From the NCBI GenBank assembly GCA_013698285.1, contig JACCVE010000273.1, positions 1 through 12,700 on the forward strand: a stretch of 12,700 nt of DNA, in the 5' to 3' direction. Made by a program: the position numbers and the translations under genes. Source of the DNA: Chloroflexia bacterium. Lineage in GTDB: Bacteria; Chloroflexota; Chloroflexia; Thermomicrobiales; UBA6265. The notes below the pieces were generated by a model that was not told where the DNA came from, made no database searches, and saw nothing but the letters and a program-made list of their open reading frames with translations. Of this stretch, positions 1 to 7,255 are shown piece by piece (position 1 is the first letter of the stretch; the number at the start of each line of letters is the position of its first letter).

Positions 1-240
1 GAGCTGGTTCGCCCGGTCCCGGCCGAGCGGCCACTCGCGCCACCGCGGGGCAGGGCCGTTCGCCATGGCCGCCCGCGCCTCGGCCAGGGCCGCCGCGTGG
101 TGGGGACCCCCGGGTGCGTACCCGAGGGTCACGTCCCACCCGGGCCGGGCGGCGACGAGAGCGGGAACGATGTGCCGGGCGAAGCGACCGACCCCCGCCA
201 ACTGGTTGACGGCCGCGCTGTGGTCGATGAGGACGTGCAC
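1..240 (-). CDS. GT4-type glycosyltransferase, N-terminal fragment
   Basis: Only the first 80 residues are present; the gene runs off the left edge. The protein begins MHVLIDHSAAVNQLAGVGRF and continues ARHIVPALVAARPGWDVTLG. This is the start of a GT-B fold glycosyltransferase of the group 1/GT4 kind: a first beta strand (VLID), the Gly-rich GVGRFAR turn that lies near the acceptor/donor cleft in this family, a helix (IVPALVAA), and a second strand (DVTLGY). By family knowledge it would move a sugar from a nucleotide-sugar donor onto a lipid-linked or growing glycan at the inner face of the membrane; the sugar cannot be read from this part. I chose the GTG at 240 because upstream in the same frame there are only three sense codons before the stop of the preceding gene. 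The Shine-Dalgarno signal is weak, so translation may depend on coupling to that gene. The family call is fair; the exact class is uncertain because the donor-binding half is missing. Confidence 0.75.
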   Translation of the reverse strand, partial: MHVLIDHSAAVNQLAGVGRFARHIVPALVAARPGWDVTLGYAPGGPHHAAALAEARAAMANGPAPRWREWPLGRDRANQL

Positions 241-249
241 CAGGACGGC

Positions 250-1362
250 CTAGAGGACGTCGTGCCGGACGCGCCGGACGTAGAGGACCAACCCGACCAC
301 GATCAGGCTGAAGTAGGCGATGACCCGATCCATCAGGGCGATCGACGCCGCCAGCGAAACCTCGACGTCGACCAGGGTCAGCATCACCACCATCGCTCCC
401 TCGACCAGGCCGAGGCCGGCCGGGGTGATCGGGATCGCGGTCAGCAGGGAACTGAGCAGGGCGACGAAGATCGCCGTGGCGGGGGTGATGTCGGCCCCGA
501 GTGCCGTCGCGACCAGGAACAGTCGCAGGCCCTCGCTGAGCCAGATCCCCAGGCTCACCAGGGCGAACCCCTGCGGTCGCTTCAGGCTGGCGAAGATGCC
601 GTCGTGGAGGCGAGCGTACTGCTGCCGGAATCGCTCCGGGAGCAGTCCCTCAAACCGCTCTCGCGTCTTCCACATCACGAGGACGCCGATTCCGCCGGCG
701 AGGATGAGCGCACCTCCGCCGGCGAAGGTCTGACGCGCCTGCCCCGGCTGGTGGGTCCCGAAGACGACGAGTGCCGCGCCGACCATCGCCACGAACAGGA
801 TAGCCAGGTCGATCAGCCGCTCCGCCAGGATGGTCCCGAGCGTCGTGCTGAACGATGCCTTGCTGGCTCGCTTTAGGAGGTAGCTCCGGTAGGCGTCCCC
901 GAGCTTGGCCGGCACGACGCAGTTGGCAAACCATGAGAGGAGATAGATTTCGACCAGTCCCCGGGTGCCCGGGACCGCGTATCCCCGCTCCGGGGAAATC
1001 CCGGCCCGGGCCAGCATCGCTCGCCACCGGAGCGCCCGGGGAATGAAGCCCAGGTAGAAGATGACGAAGGCGAGTCCGAAGAGGAATGGATTCGCGTTTC
1101 GCGCATTGTCCCAGACCGCGCTGGTATCGATCTCCAGACGACGGATGAAGAAGATCGCCAGCGCCAGGGCAAGTCCGAACGAGACCAGCGTCTGAGGACT
1201 CAGGAATCGCTTGCCGAGACTGTCTGGCCGCTCCTCCACCGGACCATCGCTCGCCCGTTCGTCTCCCGCCGTCGTGGCGGGTGGCTCCATGGCGCTCGCC
1301 CGTGTGTCGTCGGTCGTCAGCACCCACCGTCCCCTTCGCCCGGGCGGTCCCGTCCCGGTCAT
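250..1362 (-). CDS. LPG_synthase_TM / UPF0104 family membrane protein (flippase-like)
   Basis: A 370-residue polytopic membrane protein of the family that includes the membrane half of lysylphosphatidylglycerol synthase and archaeal AglD. The family motifs are present in order: RALRWRAML near residue 109, NCVVPAKLGDAYRSYLLKR at 147-165, ERLIDL at 181-186, PITPAGLGLVEG at 311-322 and DRVIAY at 345-350. About seven to eight hydrophobic segments lie between residues 57 and 362. Residues 1-50 are hydrophilic and rich in Pro, Glu and Asp, so they are probably cytoplasmic. There is no C-terminal aminoacyl-transferase domain, so it is not a full MprF. In polysaccharide clusters such proteins are thought to help move or stabilise lipid-linked glycans; that role is inference here. 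The start is the ATG at 1362, with GAGGG close before it; the ATG at residue 25 is a possible alternative. It lies 43 bp after the ligase gene, and its TAG stop is 9 bp before the glycosyltransferase start. Confidence 0.88.
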   Translation of the reverse strand: MTGTGPPGRRGRWVLTTDDTRASAMEPPATTAGDERASDGPVEERPDSLGKRFLSPQTLVSFGLALALAIFFIRRLEIDTSAVWDNARNANPFLFGLAFVIFYLGFIPRALRWRAMLARAGISPERGYAVPGTRGLVEIYLLSWFANCVVPAKLGDAYRSYLLKRASKASFSTTLGTILAERLIDLAILFVAMVGAALVVFGTHQPGQARQTFAGGGALILAGGIGVLVMWKTRERFEGLLPERFRQQYARLHDGIFASLKRPQGFALVSLGIWLSEGLRLFLVATALGADITPATAIFVALLSSLLTAIPITPAGLGLVEGAMVVMLTLVDVEVSLAASIALMDRVIAYFSLIVVGLVLYVRRVRHDVL

Positions 1363-1405
1363 CGCCCTCGCTGGGAAGTGGTGCCGTCACCGCCCCACGG
1401 CCCAA

Positions 1406-2878
1406 TCATAGCCGGTCGAGCGGGTCCGCCGCCGCCGGGGACCGGACCGCTTCGGCCAGCGCGATGGTGATCCCCAACTGTTTCGGCAGGTCGTAGGCGT
1501 GGAGATAGTCGAAGAGACCATGGGTCGCGAAGGCCAAGCACCCCCCGATCACCCCGATCACCACCACCGACGACGGCGTCCCCCGCGTGGCCCGCAGGCG
1601 ACGGCACAGGCGCCAGCCGACCGTCGCCACCGCGACCGAATACGTTCCCAGTCCGACGAGACCCGTCTGGGCGGCGGCGTGGATGAAGGCATTGTGGGCG
1701 TGGGTCCGCGCCACCCGGAATCGCCAGGACGTGGTGAACTCCCGGTACCGCTGCCTGAAGTTTCCAGCCCCGACCCCGAGCCACGGGTGCTCACGCGCCA
1801 TGGCCACCCCCGCCCGCCAGTGGGCGAGCCGCTCCTGCACGGCAAAATTGTCCGGGGTGATCAGAGTCGCCCGCCCGGGGTCGAAGGTTGCCGTCTGGAC
1901 CCGACCGGTGATCTGTGATCCGACCGGGGACGCCAGGATCAGAATTGCCAGCGCGACCCCGCCGCAGACCGCGACCAGGCGGACGAGGCCACCCGTCAGC
2001 CAGATCACCACCCCGCAACCGACCAGCAGGCCGAGCCAGCCGCCCCGGGACTGCGACGCGACCGCACCACCCATCCCCGCGACGACGGCGAGCGACGCCC
2101 CGATCCCGATGACGGCCCTGGGCAGGCCCGCGATCGTGGTCCAGCCACGTGGGCCACCTATCCAGCCGCACGCCAGCGCCAGCGCCAACGGCACGACAAG
2201 GTCGAGGTAGCCCGCGAAGACGTTCGGGTGCCGGAAGGTGGCAAAGGCGCGCGTCACCCCGTTGACCCGGAACGACTCCGGACCGGCCGAGCTCTGCACC
2301 TGGTAGAAGGCGTAACAGGACAGCACGGCCGTGCCAGCCACCATCGTCAGGACGACGGGCGTCAGCGCACCCCGGCGTCGCGTCAGCACGTCATGGGCGA
2401 GGACATAGACGGCGAACCCCATCACCCATTGCGTGGTCTCCACCGACCACAGGCTGGACCGCCCGGCGACGAAGATCGAGAGCGCGACCACGCCGACGTG
2501 GGCGCCATAGGCGGCGGTGACGGGGGAGAGGCGCGGCCAGGTCCCGTTCAACAGGGATCGGAGGCCCCAGGCACAGAGGATGGCCACCACGATCGCGTCG
2601 CTGAACGTCACGTCGTCGGACCCGACCCGGCCCTGGACCCGGTCCTGGAGCGGGACCGCGACCGCCATGGCGGTCAGTCCGACCTCCGGCCACCGGAGTG
2701 CCAGGCAGCCGACCACGGCACCGGCCAAGATGACGACGTTCACCGGCCAGGCCATCCCCAGCAGGATCACCATGGCACCGATCGCGAACGCGAGGGGGAT
2801 CACGACGGGCACGACGCCCGGCCAGCGGGATCGGGCACCGGTGGCGATGCCGGTGCGGGGAACGGTCACGTCAGTCAT
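1406..2878 (-). CDS. O-antigen ligase / polymerase family membrane protein (Wzy_C type)
   Basis: A 490-residue polytopic protein with roughly ten to twelve hydrophobic segments and a long periplasmic-type loop near residues 321-400, the layout of the O-antigen ligase (WaaL)/Wzy polymerase superfamily. Recognisable motifs are TFRHPNVFAGYL at 213-224, SQSRGGWLGLL at 275-285, the loop segment HWRAGVAMAREHPWLGVGAG at 353-372, and HAHNAFIHAAAQTGLVGLG at 393-411; the last is the conserved HN-x-x-GxxG part of the ligase loop. These proteins join or extend lipid-linked glycans outside the cytoplasmic membrane. Ligase and polymerase cannot be told apart from sequence alone, and if the host lacks LPS the acceptor would be another lipid or a protein. 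I chose the ATG at 2878 because the more upstream in-frame ATG (2980) adds a Pro/Arg-rich stretch unlike a gene start, while a GGAGG lies 12 bases before 2878. Stop to next start is 43 bp, consistent with an operon. Confidence 0.85.
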   Translation of the reverse strand: MTDVTVPRTGIATGARSRWPGVVPVVIPLAFAIGAMVILLGMAWPVNVVILAGAVVGCLALRWPEVGLTAMAVAVPLQDRVQGRVGSDDVTFSDAIVVAILCAWGLRSLLNGTWPRLSPVTAAYGAHVGVVALSIFVAGRSSLWSVETTQWVMGFAVYVLAHDVLTRRRGALTPVVLTMVAGTAVLSCYAFYQVQSSAGPESFRVNGVTRAFATFRHPNVFAGYLDLVVPLALALACGWIGGPRGWTTIAGLPRAVIGIGASLAVVAGMGGAVASQSRGGWLGLLVGCGVVIWLTGGLVRLVAVCGGVALAILILASPVGSQITGRVQTATFDPGRATLITPDNFAVQERLAHWRAGVAMAREHPWLGVGAGNFRQRYREFTTSWRFRVARTHAHNAFIHAAAQTGLVGLGTYSVAVATVGWRLCRRLRATRGTPSSVVVIGVIGGCLAFATHGLFDYLHAYDLPKQLGITIALAEAVRSPAAADPLDRL

Positions 2879-2890
2879 GCGTCGGGTCCG

Positions 2891-2895
2891 CCTCC
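2891..2895 (-). promoter_or_regulatory. Shine-Dalgarno site of the O-antigen ligase gene
   Basis: GGAGG on the minus strand, 12 bases before the ATG at 2878. The spacing is longer than the usual 5-9, so initiation may be moderate, but it is the only purine-rich match near this start and supports 2878 over the ATG at 2980. Confidence 0.45.
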
Positions 2896-2940
2896 GCCGT
2901 GGGGAGCGTGCCCGCTCGTCAGGGCAACCGGGCGATGGCC

Positions 2941-2946
2941 AGTATA
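2941..2946 (-). promoter_or_regulatory. Possible -10 element for an internal promoter
   Basis: TATACT on the minus strand in the 146-bp gap between the barrel protein gene and the ligase gene, about 63 bases before the ligase ATG. It matches five of six bases of the bacterial -10 consensus and stands out in a very GC-rich spacer. The best -35-like hexamer, TTGTCC (2974-2969), is 22 bases away, too far for a standard promoter. It could allow separate transcription of the ligase, flippase-like and glycosyltransferase genes; weakly supported. Confidence 0.25.
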
Positions 2947-3024
2947 GGACGGGACCCGGACCGGTCGCGGACAACGGCAACGGTCCACCTCCCGCGAGGT
3001 CGACTCCTGGCCGGGCCCGACGGC

Positions 3025-4878
3025 TCAGGCACGGCGCCGCGGCTGCCAGCCCGACAGCGGAGGACCGAGGTCGAGCTGCCGGTGCCGGACGAGCCAGCGA
3101 GCCCCGAGCGCCAGGGCAAAGGCGAGTTCCCGGACACCGAGCCAGATCCCGATCACGCTGATCCCGGCGAGTACGTTGACGGGCCAGGTGACGGGGGCGT
3201 CCTGGAGGATGGTCGCCCCGCCGAATGCCAGGTCGACCGCCACCCCCGGCGCGTCCGGCCGGGACGCGAGGGTCATGCGAAGTTCGTGTTGGCCGGTCCC
3301 CAAACCGGCCGCGAGGACGACCCGTTCATCGACCGCGATCAGGTTGCCGAGGTCGAGGACGCTCGCGCCATCCCGGACCTCGGTCCCGGCCACCGGTTGA
3401 CCATCGATGGTGTAGAGCACCTGCCCGGCACTCGGTCCATACCGGAGCGAGGTGGAGATCGCCGTCCCCTCGAAGGCGATCGTCACGGTGGATCCGACCC
3501 GGGAGGTGCGCCGGACCCGCCGGTCACCGACGGTCTCGTCGTCCCAGTCACCGGAGTACGCCACCGCCGGGGCGTCGAGCGGGAGCTGGCCGGGACCGGC
3601 GACCGTCGAGCCCCCGGCGGACCGCTCGACCAATGCCGCCCGCTCGGCCGGGCCGAACGGGTCGACCGTCGAGCCGGCGGCGGCCGATCCGGTCGTCGCC
3701 ATGTCTGCGGCGAGGAACACTGGGCCCATCCATGGCCATTCGCCGCGCACCCGGTCCAGGCTCTCGACCAGGAGCCGCGTGCCCGCATCGGGAGGTGACG
3801 TCCCGTCGGCCGCCCAGTCATAGGACGTCATCCAGACCGGCGTCGTGGGATCACCGCGCCGGGTCATCAGTTCCCGGACGAGTACGGGCCGGGACAGATT
3901 GACGCGCGTGGGGTCCGCCCAGCGGTCCAGCGGGGAGGTCCCCGTGGCGTCGATGCCGATCGCCACCGCGTCGAACGAGGGGGTCACGCCGGCGTCGTAC
4001 AGTGCCTCGATGAAGGCCAGGTCGGAACCATCGCCCGTCGCCCTGGCGGGCCGCACCTCGGCGGTGACCACGATCGCCGCCGGGTTCACGTCCCGGATCG
4101 CCGCCGATCCGGCCCGGAGTAGGTCGGCATAGGCCACCGGCGTCGCCGCCCGGCCTCCCCAGGTTTCCGGAAAGGTCGGCAGATCCCAGATCTGGTAGAT
4201 CCGCACCTCGGGAAACCGCCGCGCCGTCTCGGCGGCGAAGGCGGCGAAGTCGGCCACGTCGGCCGGCGGGCTCATCGCCCCGGGCGGGGCCGCGGCGGCG
4301 GCCCACCCCGGGGCGCTCTGGAGAACGGCCACGACTTCCATCCCGGCCTCACCCATCGCGGCCACGATCGGCTCGTAGTCGGAGAAGGCATAGCTGCCCG
4401 GCTCCGGCTCGATCTCCGCCCACACGAAGGGCTGGCGAACGAACCGGACCCCGGCCGCGTCGAGGGTCGCGGCCGACTCGGCCAAGAGGGTCGGGTCCAG
4501 GTCCCGGAAGTCCCGGGAGACGCCGAGGTCGCGGCCCGTCTGGTGGGCGACGGCCGACGCGTCGTCGCCCGACTCGATCCCACGGTGCAAGTACGTATCG
4601 GCACGGGCAGCGCCGACGAGGAGAGCTGCGCCGAGGATCGTCATCACGATGCCGACCAACGCCCGGAACGCGGCCGACCGACTCGCCGGCGGGCTCGACC
4701 AGGTATCGACGAACCGCGCCGCGAAGCGACCGACGGGATTGCCCGGAAACGACGTATCGTCGCCCGCCGGCGGCACCGGCGGAGGGCGGCGAGGCCGTGT
4801 GATGCCTCTGGCATCCGGGGCCTGGTCAATGGTGGAGGATCGCTGGCGCGACCGGGAGATCGGCACACGTGGTGGCAT
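3025..4878 (-). CDS. Membrane-anchored glycosidase-like TIM-barrel protein, catalytic glutamates missing
   Basis: 617 residues. Residues 1-70 are hydrophilic and rich in Pro and Arg; 72-92 form a transmembrane segment; 125-395 read as a clan GH-A (GH5/GH39-like) TIM barrel; 438-558 look like a beta-sandwich, carbohydrate-binding-type domain (starting YSGDW, with TYR-like strands around RYGPSAGQVLYTIDGQPVAG); 563-598 hold one or two further membrane segments, followed by a basic tail. The barrel is recognisable from FVWAEIEPEPGSYAFSDY (151-168) and the helix VAYADLLRAGSAAIRDVNP (248-266). In active relatives the acid/base Glu lies in IWNEPN; here the same place reads IWDLPT, with Asp232 and Leu233. 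The nucleophile strand normally reads WxTEfGW; here it reads WMTSYDW with Ser352. Both catalytic Glu therefore appear lost, so a binding, scaffolding or sensing role on the outer face is more likely than hydrolysis (inference). The ATG at 4878 is the first in frame but has no clear Shine-Dalgarno. It heads the leftward glycan cluster. Confidence 0.8.
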   Translation of the reverse strand: MPPRVPISRSRQRSSTIDQAPDARGITRPRRPPPVPPAGDDTSFPGNPVGRFAARFVDTWSSPPASRSAAFRALVGIVMTILGAALLVGAARADTYLHRGIESGDDASAVAHQTGRDLGVSRDFRDLDPTLLAESAATLDAAGVRFVRQPFVWAEIEPEPGSYAFSDYEPIVAAMGEAGMEVVAVLQSAPGWAAAAAPPGAMSPPADVADFAAFAAETARRFPEVRIYQIWDLPTFPETWGGRAATPVAYADLLRAGSAAIRDVNPAAIVVTAEVRPARATGDGSDLAFIEALYDAGVTPSFDAVAIGIDATGTSPLDRWADPTRVNLSRPVLVRELMTRRGDPTTPVWMTSYDWAADGTSPPDAGTRLLVESLDRVRGEWPWMGPVFLAADMATTGSAAAGSTVDPFGPAERAALVERSAGGSTVAGPGQLPLDAPAVAYSGDWDDETVGDRRVRRTSRVGSTVTIAFEGTAISTSLRYGPSAGQVLYTIDGQPVAGTEVRDGASVLDLGNLIAVDERVVLAAGLGTGQHELRMTLASRPDAPGVAVDLAFGGATILQDAPVTWPVNVLAGISVIGIWLGVRELAFALALGARWLVRHRQLDLGPPLSGWQPRRRA

Positions 4879-4923
4879 GGGAAGAACCTACGGGGTGAGG
4901 TGGGACGGGAGACCCGGGGCCAT

Positions 4924-4937
4924 GCTGACCGCTGACC
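4924..4937. repeat. Tandem 7-bp repeat, GCTGACC x2
   Basis: Two perfect, directly adjacent copies of GCTGACC (4924-4930 and 4931-4937), 46-59 bp upstream of the leftward ATG at 4878 and next to a weak TACACT -10 candidate on the minus strand (4944-4939). A related TTGACC lies at 4954-4959. Direct repeats near a start site may bind a regulator, but two 7-mers can also arise by chance in such sequence. Confidence 0.35.
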
Positions 4938-4989
4938 AAGTGTAGACTGCCCCTTGACCATCCTGGCGCTCGCGGCCGGATCGGTGAAG

Positions 4990-5027
4990 CCCGGGAGGAC
5001 GAGGGCTATCGGTCCTCTGGCCTCGGG
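4990..5027. other. Imperfect hairpin in the divergent intergenic region
   Basis: GAGGAC (4995-5000) pairs with GTCCTC (5012-5017) across an 11-base loop, and an outer CCCG (4990-4993) can pair with CGGG (5024-5027) around an asymmetric internal loop. It would lie in the 5' leader of the peptidase transcript, or upstream of the leftward cluster. No U-tract follows on either strand, so it is not an obvious terminator. Chance pairing is possible at this GC content. Confidence 0.3.
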
Positions 5028-5123
5028 TCACTTCCCGTCTGGCCCGGTCGCCGGGGTCCGAGCGCCGCGTTCTACGGAGTTCGCCGCGGCCGATCGACGA
5101 CTCGGCACCACAGGACTATCGAC

Positions 5124-5130
5124 AGGGGAG
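5124..5130 (+). promoter_or_regulatory. Shine-Dalgarno site of the S9 peptidase gene
   Basis: AGGGGAG followed by five bases (accgc) and then GTG at 5136. Sequence and spacing are good and decide the GTG start. Confidence 0.7.
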
Positions 5131-5135
5131 ACCGC

Positions 5136-7220
5136 GTGCCCGACTCTGACCCACGACCCGGCGTGTCCGTCGCGCGGCGACCGATCGTCGCCGAGGACCT
5201 CTTTGGCCTCCACCTCGTCGGTGACCCCCAGGTGGCGCCGGACGGCGCGGTGGTCGCGTATGCCGTGACGCGGCTCGACCGTGACCGCGATACCTACTCG
5301 GGCGCGATCTGGACACGCGGTCTCGATGACGACTCGTCACGACAATTGACAGCTGGCACCGCCAGGGACGCGTCGCCCCGGTGGTCACCCGACGGATCGG
5401 AGATCGCCTTCGTCTCCAACCGTCCCGCCCTGGGTGTCCCCCAGGACGATGATGCCGATCAGGAGAAGACGGGCCCGAAGCGCCCCGGCAAGAACCTCCC
5501 CAAGACCCCGACGCAGATCTGGGCGATCGCCCCCTCCGGCGGCGAGGCGCGCCAGGTCACCGCCCTTCCCCGGGGCGCCTCCCACCCGGTCTGGTCCCCC
5601 GACGGTCGCTGGCTCGCCTTCCTCTCGGCGACACGGCCAGAGGACGACCCGGGCGCGGAGGACGCGACGGCAAAGCCGGTCGCCGACGAGCGGATCATCT
5701 CCCGGCTCCGCTATCGCTTCGACGGGGTAGGGTTCATCGAGACGTACGCCCACGTCTGGGTCATCCCCGCCGCCGGCGGCGAGGCGCGCCAGCTCACGTC
5801 GGGCCCGTTCGATGACGGCGACCCGGTCTGGTCCTCGGACGGGTCGGCGCTCCTGTTCGTCTCCAACCGGACCGATGACCGGGACCGCAACGGCCAGGCC
5901 CTGCTCTACCGGGTCCCGGTGAGTGCCGGTGAACCCGAGTGTTTGACGCCGGGCGAGTACCAGTTCGCCTCCCCCGTGCTTTCGCCGGATGGCAATACGG
6001 TCGCCCTGCTCGGCACCGACGAACCGATCGGCAGCTCGGCGAAGGATACCCATATCTGGACGTTGGACCTCGGATCGACAGAGCTGACGGACCGCTCCGC
6101 AACCCATGGCCGGTCCTACCAGGACGCGGGCATGAGCGACGTGGTGGCCAGCAGCGAGGCGGCTCCCCGCTGGTCGGCAGACGGCACTTCGATCTACGCC
6201 CTGTCCTCCTCGGACGGCGCGACCCACCTGGTCCGCGTGGCGCTCGGCGATGGGCCGCCCGAGGTGATCACGGCCGGTCCGCGACGGGTGTCGGGATTTG
6301 ACCTCGCCGGTCCCCGGGAGCAGGAGATCGTATTCCTCGCCGGCGACCCGACCCACCCGACCGAGGTGTGGTACCGGCCGGGCGACGACGAACGACCGTT
6401 GACCCAGCACAACCGCGACTGGCTGGCGGGAATCACCCTGTCGGAACCGGACGAGTTCTGGTGCGAAAGCCCGGTGGACGGTCAACGGGTCCAGGGTTGG
6501 GTGATGCGGCCGCCCACCCCCACCGGGGGCGTCGCCGCCCCGCTGATCCTCCAGATCCACGGGGGACCGCACGCGATGTATGGCTGGTCGATGTTCCACG
6601 AGATGCAGCTCATGGCTGCCCGGGGTTACGTCGTCTGCTACGCCAACCCGCGCGGCTCCTCCGGGTACGGTGAGGCGTTCACGTCCGCGACCCGGGGCGA
6701 GTGGGGCGAGGCCGACATGCCCGACATCATCGCGGCACTCGACCACGTCGTCGGCCAGGGCGGCATCGACACGGCGCGGCTGGGGATCACCGGCGGGTCG
6801 TACGGCGGGTACTTGACCAACTGGGTCATCGGCCACGACGACCGCTTCGCCGCCGCGGTCACCCAGCGGTGCGTCTCCGACTTCCGGTCGTTCTACGGCA
6901 CCAGCGACATCGGCTTCACGTTCGGCGAGTACGAGTTCGGGGGCACCCCGTGGGAGGAACGGGACCGCCTCGACCACCACTCACCGCTGACGTATGTCGA
7001 TCGGATCACCACGCCCCTGCTGATCCTGCACAGCGAGCGAGACTTCCGCTGCCCGATCTCCCAGGCCGAGCAGATGTTCGTGGCCCTGAAGAGGCTCGGT
7101 CGCGAGGTGGGGTTCGTCCGGTTCCCGGAGGAGGACCACAATCTTTCGCGGACCGGTACCCCAAGCCGCCGCCTGGCACGCCTCCACCACTTGATCGGCT
7201 GGTTCGACCAGCACCTATAG
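5136..7220 (+). CDS. S9 family serine peptidase (acylaminoacyl-peptidase / dipeptidyl-peptidase-like)
   Basis: 694 residues, a usual length for S9C peptidases. The N-terminal half is a beta-propeller built from PD40-type blades, seen as SPRWSPDGSEIAFVSN (80-95), PVWSPDGRWLAFLS (151-164), PVWSSDGSALLFVSN (230-244), PVLSPDGNTVALLG (280-293) and PRWSADGTSIYAL (344-356). The C-terminal half, from about residue 440, is an alpha/beta hydrolase: IHGGPHAMYGW (474-484) supplies the oxyanion region, GGSYGG holds nucleophile Ser555, HSERDFRCP gives Asp636, and EEDHN gives His668. The triad is complete. By family knowledge it removes N-acylated residues or dipeptides from short peptides that enter through the propeller. 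No signal peptide is present, so it is probably cytosolic. A charged, Lys/Asp-rich insert lies at about 103-124 between blades. The start is GTG with a good Shine-Dalgarno. The sensor kinase gene follows 71 bp downstream on the same strand; a shared transcript is possible but no functional link is evident. Confidence 0.95.
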   Translation: MPDSDPRPGVSVARRPIVAEDLFGLHLVGDPQVAPDGAVVAYAVTRLDRDRDTYSGAIWTRGLDDDSSRQLTAGTARDASPRWSPDGSEIAFVSNRPALGVPQDDDADQEKTGPKRPGKNLPKTPTQIWAIAPSGGEARQVTALPRGASHPVWSPDGRWLAFLSATRPEDDPGAEDATAKPVADERIISRLRYRFDGVGFIETYAHVWVIPAAGGEARQLTSGPFDDGDPVWSSDGSALLFVSNRTDDRDRNGQALLYRVPVSAGEPECLTPGEYQFASPVLSPDGNTVALLGTDEPIGSSAKDTHIWTLDLGSTELTDRSATHGRSYQDAGMSDVVASSEAAPRWSADGTSIYALSSSDGATHLVRVALGDGPPEVITAGPRRVSGFDLAGPREQEIVFLAGDPTHPTEVWYRPGDDERPLTQHNRDWLAGITLSEPDEFWCESPVDGQRVQGWVMRPPTPTGGVAAPLILQIHGGPHAMYGWSMFHEMQLMAARGYVVCYANPRGSSGYGEAFTSATRGEWGEADMPDIIAALDHVVGQGGIDTARLGITGGSYGGYLTNWVIGHDDRFAAAVTQRCVSDFRSFYGTSDIGFTFGEYEFGGTPWEERDRLDHHSPLTYVDRITTPLLILHSERDFRCPISQAEQMFVALKRLGREVGFVRFPEEDHNLSRTGTPSRRLARLHHLIGWFDQHL

Positions 7221-7255
7221 CCTTGAAACCTGTCGTCGAGAAGTCGCCGCGGTCG

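Larger units (their letters stand above)
4879..5135. other. Divergent intergenic region between the glycan cluster and the peptidase gene
   Basis: 257 bp lie between two divergent starts, the ATG at 4878 (leftward) and the GTG at 5136 (rightward), so promoters for both directions are expected here. I see a tandem 7-bp repeat at 4924-4937, a TACACT hexamer on the minus strand (4944-4939) with no partner -35, an isolated plus-strand TTGACC at 4954-4959 with no -10 at a usual distance, and an imperfect hairpin at 4990-5027. No open frame with gene-like content, no tRNA and no recognisable riboswitch core was found. Confidence 0.6.

Noticed and set aside
97..876. A 259-codon plus-strand open frame opposite the UPF0104 and glycosyltransferase genes
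   Set aside because: It is very rich in Asp, Gln, Glu and Arg, which is the mirror of hydrophobic codons on the other strand, so it is a shadow of the membrane protein gene.
2899..3798. A 299-codon plus-strand open frame across the ligase/barrel gene junction
   Set aside because: Composition is Arg/Pro/Gly/Asp-rich without domain features and it lies opposite the C-terminal half of a well-supported gene.
4879..5135. A riboswitch or T-box leader in the divergent intergenic region
   Set aside because: The hairpin and GC-rich blocks suggested a leader, but I could not find a T-box AGGGTGG core, a cobalamin box or other conserved riboswitch core on either strand.
5385..6980. A 531-codon open frame on the minus strand opposite the S9 peptidase gene
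   Set aside because: Its translation has no domain or membrane pattern I recognise and is rich in Arg, Gly, Val and Asp, as expected when reading opposite a GC-rich gene. The plus strand carries a complete peptidase with all catalytic motifs.
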